Positions 1 to 6,866 of a stretch of 19,326 nucleotides of DNA are shown piece after piece. The position numbers and the translations under genes were made by a program. This stretch comes from Pavlovales sp. CCMP2436 (lineage: Eukaryota; Haptophyta; Pavlovophyceae; Pavlovales): positions 1-19,326 of the forward strand of contig MU631309.1 in assembly GCA_026770615.1 (NCBI GenBank), written 5' to 3'. The stretch's first letter is position 1. Each line of letters starts with the position of its first letter. The notes under the pieces are model-generated. The model saw nothing but the letters and a program-made list of their open reading frames with translations, ran no database searches and was not told the origin of the DNA.

Positions 1-205
1 CGAACAGAGCCGTAAATGTCGAGTCTCGGTCGGCAAACCCTCGCCGTACATGCCGAGCGCCTCGGCCGACGAGAGAGCCGTACGTGCCGAGTCTCGGTCG
101 GCGAACCCTCGCCGTACATGCCGAGCGCCTCGACCGGCGAACAGAGCCGTACATGCTGAGTGCCTCGGCCGACGAGAGATGCCGTACGTACCGAGCGGGT
201 CGGCG
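1..205. repeat. GC-rich ~34-bp tandem repeat array
   Basis: About six degenerate copies of a ~34-bp unit built on GCCGTACATGCCGAG followed by CTCGGYCGRC. The higher-order period is 68-69 bp: GAGCCGTA starts at 7, 75 and 144. The array runs off the left edge, so its full size is unknown. Units carry short self-complementary cores (CTCGGTCGGC, CCGAGCGCCTCGG) and no open frame with gene-like composition. This is a minisatellite, not a CRISPR array, because there are no unique spacers. Confidence 0.85.
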
Positions 206-215
206 GGCAAGCTCT

Positions 216-1119
216 CGCCCTAGATCTTGCCCGTGATGCTGAACCGAGAGGAAGCGTCGCGACCGGCACGAGGGTGGGCCCTCGATGACGTCATGTTGGA
301 TACGCCGGTCTACTTCTTCTCTCGACTAGTCCTTGCAGCGCTAGTCGGTGTCCGTCGAGAGGTCGACGGGCGGCAGGTTCACATTGGACTACAGGATCTT
401 GAGACGAACGGAGACAATCAGTCCAAAAGCTGAGCGACTCAAGACCAGAAATGGCTAAAGGCACGACTGAAATGCCTCATCAATCTGTGTTATTTACACT
501 GAGATTGGCTCATCACTGCGCTGTAGGTCGTCATCAACATAGATAGGACCACGGCAGCAACTGGCTTACCCGTGTCATACGGGTTGGGACCAGTTAGTGT
601 GCAGTGCAGTGGGGCAGGCATGCAGGCGGTATAAAGCTGGAGTATATGCAAAAGCTATGAGCATATACAATAGCCGATACCGCCAACATGGAGCTGACAA
701 ACGAACGCGTTTGCCCATTTGTTTGCCCGTTTGACAAACCGGTTGGCAAACGTTTGTTTGCCTGTTTGGCAAACGCCTGGCACTTGACTTGCCTTCGTTC
801 ATAAATTAGAATACATTTAAGAACGAATTTCGATGTGGGTCCGCCTCGTCGCTGTGTTCGCCAGCGGTCGTGTTGCGTATGTACAGGGCTCGAACTCGGC
901 CTGGCGGCAACGCCCGCCCGCGCGCGATGGCTTGTTTAAGAGATCGCGCGCAGGCCCCAATTACACTTTGTTTGATCCCCGATCCTCGCCCGCCTCGCTC
1001 TTCGAGGTAAGTGCACGTCCCCTGTCACTATGTGACGAGCTTGTTGCTCGGCGCCCGTCGGCCGCGACGGCGCAGAGAGGCAGCCACGACTCGGCAGCAC
1101 GCGTGCAAGTGCGACGTCG
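216..1119. other. Unassigned stretch, no gene recognised
   Basis: A 68-codon + frame at 227-433 and several overlapping frames at 830-1180 are open, but none shows a domain I recognise. The stretch at 700-780 is dense in GTTTGCC and its complement GGCAAAC, giving imperfect palindromes around 735-760. GTATATGC and GCATATAC at ~642-668 form another small inverted pair. A TATA-like GGTATAAAGC lies at ~627, with no gene behind it that I can support. Confidence 0.5.
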
Positions 1120-1197
1120 TGCACAGCTCGGACCTCGTCGATCACGAGGCGGACCTGACCCGTACGGGCGCTGGTGACGCTCATGACGCGCTGCATA
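1120..1197. repeat. Direct repeat, left copy (flanks element A)
   Basis: About 75 bp containing GATCACGAGGCGGACCTGAC and CCGTACGGGCG. The segment recurs at 1440-1517 at roughly 80-85% identity by eye. On the minus strand both copies read a similar peptide (RTGQVRLVIDEVRA here, RTGQVRLVMNEIRA in the other), which suggests a duplicated exon or gene fragment rather than a simple repeat. The small mobile element at 1217-1382 sits between the two copies. The parent gene is not recognised. Confidence 0.6.
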
Positions 1198-1216
1198 GGC
1201 CGAGCGTTCTCGCGTA

Positions 1217-1382
1217 CAGGGGGTCGCGGGCAATAAGAAACCGTAACGTTAAGAAACTGATCCTCATTTTGTGTGCCCTTCAATAGTAATTTAAGCAAAG
1301 TTTAACCATTGTTTGTATGTTTCTTGCTACGAAACTGAGCATCAGCCTCAAATTTGCCGTTCTTATTGCCCGCGATCCCCTG
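1217..1382. mobile_element. Small TA-flanked inverted-repeat element (MITE-like), copy A
   Basis: A 166-bp segment bounded by 23-bp terminal inverted repeats beginning CAGGGGATCGCGGGCAATAA, with one mismatch between the ends. It is flanked by TA on both sides (1215-1216 and 1383-1384), the duplication expected of Tc1/mariner-type insertion. The interior has no coding capacity and is rich in AAACAATG, TTTGCTTAAATT and GAGGCTGA/CAGTTTCTTA motifs. Copies B (11853-12017) and C (13367-13534) share the interior in the opposite orientation. Non-autonomous status is inferred from the lack of an ORF. Confidence 0.8.
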
Positions 1383-1439
1383 TAACATTATCCGCGCTCG
1401 CCACCCATCGATCGGCCATGGGTCGGCGGCGTGCGTGCA

Positions 1440-1517
1440 ACGCCGTGCACGGCTGCTCGGATCTCGTTCATCACGAGCCGGACCTGCCCCGTACGGGCGA
1501 CGCTCACGACGCGCTGC
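1440..1517. repeat. Direct repeat, right copy (flanks element A)
   Basis: Partner of the segment at 1120-1197, in the same orientation. It contains ATCACGAGCCGGACCTGCCC and CCGTACGGGCGACGCTCA. On the minus strand it continues in frame from the OB-fold-like fragment at 1560-1790, so this copy may be the original context and the copy at 1120 the duplicate. An insertion that merely split a gene would not produce two copies, so a duplication is needed as well. Confidence 0.6.
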
Positions 1518-1559
1518 TCAGCGCGAGCTTGCTCGACGCCTGCGGGCATCCGTCCGGCG

Positions 1560-1786
1560 TCCGGGCATTCATCTTCTTCAAATTTGTAAACTTGAGCCCA
1601 GCGCACATCAGGAGACGCCACCTTGCGGTCCGATCGGAACAAGCCAGACAGCATGATTCTAACCATACCACCCTGGGTGTCGAGAAAGCTAAATCTGAGC
1701 ACCGCACCTCCGCCTTGAAGCCGAAAACCGGCTTGTCGGAAAGGTTTTCTGCTGGCACACAGCAAAACCTTACAACGCCAATGCAT
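1560..1786 (-). pseudogene. Fragment resembling a replication protein A-type OB fold
   Basis: The minus-strand frame that starts at 1786 contains LRFSFLDTQGGMVRIML about 30 residues in, and then WAQVYKF. This spacing of F-x-L-x-D-x-x-G-x-x-h-R and a following G/A-x-V-Y-x-F matches the first half of the large-subunit RPA DNA-binding domain A (DLLDxxGG-x-IRATMF ... GKVYxxS). Only about 50 residues are convincing. The flanks drift into a frame shared with the duplicated segment at 1440-1517. It could be a piece of a host RPA-like gene or of a mobile element carrying an RPA-like protein. The call rests on motif memory only. Confidence 0.35.
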
Positions 1787-2144
1787 AAAAGTGGCCCGAA
1801 CTAATCCCAGACCTTACTATTACACCATGAGAATAGGCGAAGCAAGTAATCCAGGACCAATCCATACTGTCCAAAAACAACCCGCAGTTGCAATAACACA
1901 ACAACAACACACTGCTGCAAAAGCCCCACAAAGCCATATAGCCGCAACGCTCACTGTCGCCAGCGGCAACGTGGGATTTATAGTAAGTGAGATGCGGAGA
2001 TCAAGAACGATTGAATTGGCCACACGACAATCTACAAATAATGTAGGTGACCACGCAAAATCCAGTAGACGTCCTTACGATATTATACTCTTGCAAGACA
2101 CCTCTTTGAAAAGGAAACTTATTTGCCCTAAATACATGGCCGAA

Positions 2145-2152
2145 GACTATAT
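2145..2152 (+). repeat. Target-site duplication, left (GACTATAT)
   Basis: GACTATAT here and at 2461-2468 bracket the 308-bp insertion. Removing the insertion and one copy joins the endonuclease codons in frame with no lost or gained base. Confidence 0.85.
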
Positions 2153-2460
2153 TGACTGATAGGGATTCAAGCTGGCGTCTGACTGTTCTGAATGTTTTGC
2201 TGGTCTGAGCGCTGCGTCGCCCATTGCCTGCTACGTGCCTTAGTCGGCTGCGCTGGCTTGGGCGCCACCGCGCGTGCCGATGGATCTCCGGTAGTGTGCC
2301 CGGGCAAGGGCGTTTAGGGAGATGATCTGCTGGTTGCTGTTTGTCGTGTTCCCAAGCTGGGCAGCGATCAAGGCCAGCGCGCTCAAGCGCGCGAGCAGCA
2401 GCTGCGCATGGCCGCGTGCCGCGATCGTACCGATCGTGTCGATGAGTTGCTTCTTGATGC
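2153..2460 (-). mobile_element. 308-bp insertion with 8-bp target-site duplication
   Basis: This is a discrete element inside the LINE endonuclease. It is GC-richer than the surrounding LINE and has no convincing terminal inverted repeat (TGACTGATAGGG at one end, GCATCAAGAAGC at the other). Read on the minus strand it opens directly into a 73-codon frame that ends at 2240, followed by ~87 bp of non-coding sequence ending CTATCAGTCA. A truncated relative at 15528-15564 shares only this last ~37 bp. A fixed 3' end with a variable 5' end suggests a 5'-truncated retroposon rather than a DNA transposon. The 8-bp duplication would also fit a hAT-like element, so the class is unresolved. Confidence 0.8.
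2240..2460 (-). CDS. C-terminal ORF fragment carried by the 308-bp insertion
   Basis: The open frame enters from the element's 5' edge with no start codon of its own. It reads IKKQLIDTIGTIAARG, then LLLARLSALALIAAQLGN, and ends GAQASAAD. The composition is helix-rich (Leu, Ala, Ile) with protein-like codon use. I do not recognise the family. If the element is a retrocopy of an mRNA or of a larger retroelement, this is the last ~73 codons of the parent protein. It is unlikely to be expressed on its own. Confidence 0.35.
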
Positions 2461-2468
2461 GACTATAT
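2461..2468 (+). repeat. Target-site duplication, right (GACTATAT)
   Basis: Second copy of the octamer at 2145-2152. The LINE reading frame resumes at the first base of this copy (GAC). Confidence 0.85.
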
Positions 2469-2644
2469 AGTATACCATGACCCATCACCGAAGGCAGTAG
2501 GCAGAGGAGTGGCTATAGCAATAAGTAAGTCCTTAGGAGCTAAACTTACCAGCACTACCTATGGCACGGATATTGACCAGATGGCAGATTGCCGCAGGCC
2601 GCTTAATAACCGGAGATCTTACATTCCAAACAAATCACAAGTTT

Positions 2645-3453
2645 CTATATACCATGCGACAAGAAAGACAAACCGTCGGGCACGACAACCGGGGTATAGC
2701 TGCGCTCGTGGAGCCGAAATTGCGCGATCCACTTTTCGCCCCGCAGCGGGGCCTCACCCGCGTGCAGCGTTCGCTCGTCTGGAGTCGAGTCGCTATCGCT
2801 CGGGAAGAAGAGGAGCGCGCGGCCTTTTCTGGGCTGCACGGTCACTCCGAGGTTGCGGAAGGCCGTGGCTCCTCCCAGGGCGACGTCGTTGAGGTAGACG
2901 AGCAGCGTGGCGCGGCGCTGCCCTCCGCTGCCTTCCTTTGCCAGCAGCGATTTGGGCACCTCGTCGTAGTGCCACGAAAAACGCTGGCCCACATTGGATC
3001 TGCGGCTCCTCGAAGGTGTTCGAATCGGCACCCGTGAGCTCAACCGCTCGGCCGACGAGCGTCGACACGGCGGTGTGCTTCGTGTACCACGTTGTGACAG
3101 TGCGTGCCGCCGCGGTGAGGGCGGAGAAGGTGGCCGACTGCACTTCGTACGCCTCCTCCCCCTCAGTAAGCCGCCACGAGCGCGTCGCATTCGTCCGCGG
3201 ACAAGAAGTCGTCAACAACGAGCACCGGGGGGCAAAGGTGGAGGAGGCGCATGGTCTTGCGCGAGGTGTCGAGCGTTGGCATCCAGCGCGCCGCTCAGCC
3301 GTCGGGCGCCTTGCCGACGGGGGCACCTTCGGGCAGGTCCTTCTTGAGCGGGCGTACGGCGTCGCGCCGCAAGAGCGGGTCGAAGATGCCCGCCATCCCA
3401 CGCTCGGGTATGCCGTAGGCCTTGAAGTGTGACTTGGGTTTCTTCGCGCCCAT
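2645..3453 (-). pseudogene. Prolyl-4-hydroxylase-type 2OG-Fe(II) dioxygenase, frame-disrupted
   Basis: The best start is ATG at 3451-3453 (MGAKKPKSHFKAYGIPERG). Frame 1 continues to a TGA at 3295-3297 and, past it, reads VLVVDDFLSADECDALVAAY, the typical N-terminal strand of the P4H fold. A shift near 3168, beside a run of five G, leads to EAYEVQSATFSAL and TGADSNTFEEPQ. A second shift near 3000 leads to GQRFSWHYDEVPKS, LLVYLNDVALGGATAF and LHAGEAPLRGEKW, and the frame ends at 2645. The iron triad is present: His at 2969-2971, Asp at 2963-2965, distal His at 2762-2764. The 2OG-binding Lys is at 2732-2734. The family hydroxylates proline using O2 and 2-oxoglutarate, usually in the secretory pathway. 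One stop and two shifts make it a pseudogene unless the sequence is wrong. Its C-terminus touches the LINE fragment. Confidence 0.8.
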
Positions 3454-3482
3454 GCAGATCGAGGAGCGTGCCGCCGACTGCG

Positions 3483-3608
3483 CAAGCCCACGTGGCGCTG
3501 CCGAGGAGAGCCTGGCGGAGCGCGCGAGCCCACGTGGCGCTGCCGAGGAGAGCCCAGCAGAGCGCACGAGCCCAGCTGGCGCTGCCGAGGCGAGCCCATT
3601 GGCAGCCC
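3483..3608. repeat. 42-bp tandem repeat (three copies) upstream of the dioxygenase
   Basis: AGCCCA starts at 3485, 3527 and 3569, and each unit contains GTGGCGCTGCCGAGG. The period is a multiple of three. On the minus strand the frame that enters the dioxygenase (open from 3756) reads a 14-residue repeat, SSAAPRGLARSARL. This Ala/Arg/Ser-rich tract could be part of a targeting leader or simply a minisatellite at the 5' end. Confidence 0.75.
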
Positions 3609-3782
3609 ATCCGGCGTGGAGCAGCAGGCGGGCCGCCAGCCGGGCTGCGGGGCAGGTCGCAGCTTGGAACGGTGCCCTAGCGGGCCCAGGCCGAGGTTTT
3701 TGCATTGCAGGGTATTGCAGCCCAAGTGATCCCCTGCTCAGTAAGGTTGGTCTCATTTGGTCTCATTGCGTTCACACTTCTC

Positions 3783-4716
3783 CCAGGGACATAACATTGG
3801 TACCATTGGGCGCACACTTCAAACGGAGGCCTTCCCAGCGTCCCCGCAGGCTGAAAAGTTACACCCCGGTCGCCAGCCCTCAGGGCACATTCGGCTTGCT
3901 TTCGAGCGCCCACCCAGAATAAAAAATGAGTGTTCAGGTAAATAAATAAATACATACCAAAAGGGTGTTTCATTTCAAGTTTTGGGAACTCGGCCGTCTC
4001 CGCCGCGGGGATTCGGATCCCAGCTGCGCCACGCCCAGAGGTTGGGCCGCTGGGTTGTAGGTGGCATGTGTGCTTGCAGGGGGTGCTCCCCGAGCTCGCC
4101 GTGTCGCCTTTGAGGCGCACAGGTACGACCGTCGCGCCCTTGTTCGCCTGAGACGGGGGACGATCAGGGGCAATGAGGCGGTATTCCTCGGAGAAGGGCA
4201 CACAGCTCGCCTATGAGGCGTGCGAGGGCTCCTATGGCCTCATCCCGGTTCCCGGGCCTACAGGAGGGCCAGAGGGCCGTCGCGCGCCTCATAAGCGAGC
4301 TGTGAGCCCTTCTCCGAGGAATACCGCCTCATCGCCCCTGATTGTCCTCTGTCCCAGGCGAACAAGGGCGCGACGGTCGCACCTGCGCGCCTCAAAGGCG
4401 ACACGGTGAGCTTGGGGAGCACCCCCTGCAAGCACACGGGCCACTTACAACCCAGCGGCCCAACCTCTGGGCGCGGCGCAGCTGGGATCCGAATCCCCGC
4501 GGCATAGACGGCTGGGTTCCCAAAACTTGAAATGCAATATCCTTTTTTGATTTATTTACCCGATAAATCATTTTTTATTCTGGGAGGGCGCTTGAAAGCA
4601 AGCCGAATGTGCCCGGGGGCTTGGCGACCGGGGTCGTAACTTTTTAGCCTGCGGGGACGCCGAGAAGGCCTCCGTTTGTAGTGTGCGCCCTTTGGTACCA
4701 ACGTTATGTCCCGGAG
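3783..4716. mobile_element. Fold-back element, ~450-bp inverted arms
   Basis: The left arm spans about 3783-4231 and the right arm about 4270-4716, its reverse complement at roughly 85-90% by eye. Matching landmarks are CAGGGACATAAC at 3783 with GTTATGTCCCGG at ~4703, GGGATTCGGATCCCAGCTGC at 4008 with its complement near 4480, and CCTCGGAGAAGGGC near 4190 with its complement near 4309. The central spacer is ~40 bp around CCCGGTTCCCGGG. No ORF with a recognisable product lies inside. The arms differ by substitutions and small indels, so it is not recent. A third, diverged arm is at 12020-12545. Confidence 0.85.
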
Positions 4717-4722
4717 AGCATG

Positions 4723-4737
4723 TACAGGGGATCGCGG
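4723..4737 (+). repeat. Orphan terminus of the TA-flanked inverted-repeat family
   Basis: TA followed by CAGGGGATCGCGG is identical to the first 13 bases of the element A terminus. It lies seven bases beyond the right end of the fold-back and runs into the hexanucleotide microsatellite. No matching opposite end was found downstream. Confidence 0.6.
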
Positions 4738-4742
4738 ACGAC

Positions 4743-4866
4743 GCAGCCGCAGCCGCAGCCGCAGCCCCGCAAGCCGCAGCCGCAGCCGCAGCCGCAGCCG
4801 CAGCCGCAGCCACAGCCACAGCCGCAGCCGCAGCCGCAGCCGCAGCCGCAGCCGCAGCCGCAGCCG
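4743..4866. repeat. (GCAGCC)n hexanucleotide microsatellite
   Basis: About 20 copies of GCAGCC with a few variant units (CCCGCAAGCC near 4765, CCACAG near 4810). All six frames are open through it and give Pro-Gln, Ser-Arg, Ala or Cys-Gly polymers. None should be read as a gene. Confidence 0.95.
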
Positions 4867-5210
4867 TGACCCACCCGCGCCACGCTACCCACCCGCACAA
4901 GAGCCTCGCTCCGTGCAAGTCAGCACGTAAAATATCATACAAGTGAGCGGGACTCGCCATCCATCACGTCAGAAATTCGAACCCGAACTGGAATGTTCCG
5001 TGCACGTTCTGCATGTAAAATAACGAATCGTACCCGTACCCGTTCCGCAGGACTCGCCATCCATCACGCCAGAAATTCGTACCTCTCATGTACGACCTTA
5101 CTCCGACCCCACTCCAGTCTGCAGTGTACCTGTACAATAAAATACTATCACTGATACACACTAGAATTCCCGCGGAATCATTTAAAAAAAAGATTTTTTC
5201 CCTATGTATG
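4867..5210. repeat. AT-richer spacer with a 31-bp direct repeat
   Basis: GACTCGCCATCCATCACG followed by CAGAAATTCG occurs at 4951-4981 and again at 5050-5080, 99 bp apart and differing at one base. The rest is AT-rich with no gene. An A-run and T-run lie near 5184-5200. Confidence 0.6.
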
Positions 5211-5704
5211 TAGCGAGGTACCTTAAGAACGAAGAAAGTTTTACTGTATTTTAAAGAGGTGATTTTAGGGGCTGGCGGTCTTGCCGGGTAGAGTAGTTAG
5301 TCCCTAAAGCCTTGTCCAAGCCTTGCTCCTCTTGCCCATGTCCTAGTCCTCGCACTTTCCCTGCCTCTGGTTCTTCATAATAACGTACGTAGGACTAGGC
5401 CTCACAGTCATAGACATGCATTGAGAAAGCTGGGCATTAAGGACCTGGGCCTCAATGTTGTTAAAAGTGAAGAAACTGGGCCTTAAATAGCGAGGTACCT
5501 GAAGAACATTAAAGAACAAATTAGCCTCCATTTTTTGCGATTTCTTTTCTTTGAAAGAGAGGTTTTTAAGGGCTAGCGGTCTTGCCGGGTAGAGTACTTT
5601 GTCCCTAAATCCTCGTCCAAGCCTTGCCCCTCTTGCCCATGCCCTAGCCCTCGCAATGTCCCTGTCTCTGGTCCATCTTGATAACGTACGTAAGGCAAGG
5701 CCTT
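5211..5704. repeat. Long direct repeat, two copies ~277 bp apart
   Basis: Copy 1 spans about 5211-5402 and copy 2 about 5488-5704. Both begin TAGCGAGGTACCT, pass through GGTCTTGCCGGGTAGAGTA and CCAAGCCTTGC, and reach AACGTACGTA. Identity looks like about 80-85%. The short frames inside give no recognisable protein. The bridge between the copies (5403-5487) contains AAGAAACTGGGCC, a motif that recurs in the next repeat set. Confidence 0.8.
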
Positions 5705-5720
5705 ACCTGGGGGAGGCCGA

Positions 5721-6080
5721 GAAAATAGTGGCTTGAGCAATTAAGAAATAACAGACAAGGGGACTTCAGAAACTGAGCCTCACTGCCGGTCAGCCAGAGC
5801 CAGATCAGCAATTAAGAAACTGGGCCTCACTACCACTGGGGGTCTAAGAAACACTAAGAAACTGGGCCTCACTCGAATTCCCAGCTTACTTCATGCCCGT
5901 CTATGACTGTGGCTGACGTAAGGCTAGAAAATAGCGGCTTGAGCAATTAAGAAATAACAGACCAGGGGACTTCAGAAACTGAGCCTCACTGCCGGTCAGC
6001 TAGAGCCAGATCAGCAATTAAGAAACTAGGCCTCACTGCCACTGGGGGCTTAAGAAACCCTAAGAAACTGGGCCTCACTC
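5721..6080. repeat. 154-bp direct repeat, two copies 206 bp apart
   Basis: Copies at 5721-5874 and 5927-6080 are over 90% identical. Both run from GAAAATAG through GCTTGAGCAATTAAGAAATA to AAGAAACTGGGCCTCACTC. Each copy internally repeats AGAAACTGRGCCTCACT three times. The high identity makes this the most recent duplication in the window. There is no coding content. Confidence 0.85.
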
Positions 6081-6711
6081 TTAGGCTGAAGGGCGGGTAT
6101 TAAATACTTTCACGAAGTATGCGGCCGCATGGACGCCGTGTGACTCTATCTATTTCTTGGTCCTGAGCTGGGTCTAAAGAGGCAACTAAAAAGCATCGAC
6201 CCTTCGCTGAGCCCGCTATAATATATTCGGCTAGACCCTTGAGACAGATCCTAGGGGCTTGTTGCATTTCTAGCTGAGAAGTCCAGCGACATTTTTATAT
6301 TTACTCCGCGCGTGGCCGGCGCGGGCGGGTGGCACATGTCGTTAAGGTTTCCAAGCCCTACATTAGAACGACCCCGGACCCGTTCAATAGATACACCGCA
6401 TATTTTGTATTGCCTATGTAACGGCAAGCGGGTGCGCGGCCTTATGGCGGGGGTGGTAAAGGAAATGTTTAGACAGCGGGTCAAATCCAAATTAGTGGCG
6501 CGATTCCGCACAGGGAAGAGGGAAAAGTGGTGGCCGGGACAAAGAAGTAGACATTGGTCAACCCTGCGCGCTAAGTGCCGATAGCTGATGTCGAATAGAG
6601 CCCTCCTCGACGGTCGGAGCCCACCTCGTGTGCCTGTCAGGTGCCTCTAGGGTCCACAACATACTTAATGTAACTAACATTTCCGATTTTCAGCGTTCGG
6701 AAGCGAAAAGA
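6081..6711. other. Unassigned stretch
   Basis: A 90-codon + frame (6312-6584) and an 86-codon - frame (6251-6511) overlap, and neither shows a domain I recognise. No repeat or RNA gene was seen. The + frame is Arg/Lys-rich and could be a decayed gene fragment, but nothing supports a function. Confidence 0.4.
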
Positions 6712-6866
6712 AACTCATGGTTCCCGATGTGGTGCCGCGGAGTGAGTTGCAGATTCGTGAAAGGGGCGGTGCCCCATTCACAAATCTGCCCCATTCACGA
6801 ATCTGCAAATCGCTCCATTCACGAATCTGCAACTAACTACGCGGCACCAATTCCGGTTCATGAGTT
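6712..6866. mobile_element. 155-bp hairpin element (inverted repeat)
   Basis: Left arm 6712-6766 and right arm 6813-6866 are inverted copies. TGGTGCCGCG and AGTTGCAGATTCGTGAA on the left match TTCACGAATCTGCAACT and CGCGGCACCA on the right, and AACTCATG pairs with CATGAGTT at the outer ends. The ~46-bp loop holds extra copies of CCATTCACRAATCTGC, so the right arm motif occurs three times. This is a miniature fold-back or a potential RNA hairpin. No target duplication is obvious. Confidence 0.7.

Larger units (their letters stand above)
1827..2655 (+). pseudogene. LINE retrotransposon 5' fragment: NPGP leader and endonuclease start, interrupted
   Basis: The first ATG is at 1827 and gives MRIGEASNPGP. 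The frame before it (from 1791) lacks an ATG. About 35 residues of Gln/Ala-rich linker follow, then LTVASGNVG and YDIILLQDTSLK. These are the opening strands and the catalytic-Glu-region motif of an apurinic-type LINE endonuclease, here with Q-D in place of the usual Q-E. The frame stops at 2157 only because of an insertion at 2153-2460. Beyond it the protein continues as VGRGVAIAISKSLGAK. A frame change near 2580 leads to GRLITGDLTFQTNHKFL, another endonuclease strand. Similarity ends near 2650, where the antisense dioxygenase begins. No RT follows here, so the copy is broken and incomplete. Confidence 0.75.

Noticed and set aside
1..205. CRISPR-like array.
   Set aside because: Units are contiguous and diverge continuously, with no conserved repeat separated by unique spacers.
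1842..1859. Canonical 2A ribosome-skipping peptide.
   Set aside because: NPGP is present but the required D-x-E-x before it is not, so it is reported only as a finding to test.
2990..3175. Introns to explain the dioxygenase frame changes.
   Set aside because: The conserved blocks are separated by only a few bases at each break, which leaves no room for an intron.
2793..3725. 310-codon - strand ORF taken as one protein.
   Set aside because: Only its middle (~3000-3170) reads as dioxygenase. The rest is out of frame with the conserved parts upstream and downstream.
4005..4030. tRNA-type B box (GGATTCGGATCCC-like) suggesting a tRNA-derived SINE within the fold-back.
   Set aside because: No A box at the right distance and no cloverleaf. 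The palindromic GGATCC makes the resemblance trivial.
4568..4960. Overlapping ORFs over the hexanucleotide tract (poly-Ala, Pro-Gln, Ser-Arg).
   Set aside because: All six frames are open because the repeat has no stop codon. There is no flanking domain.
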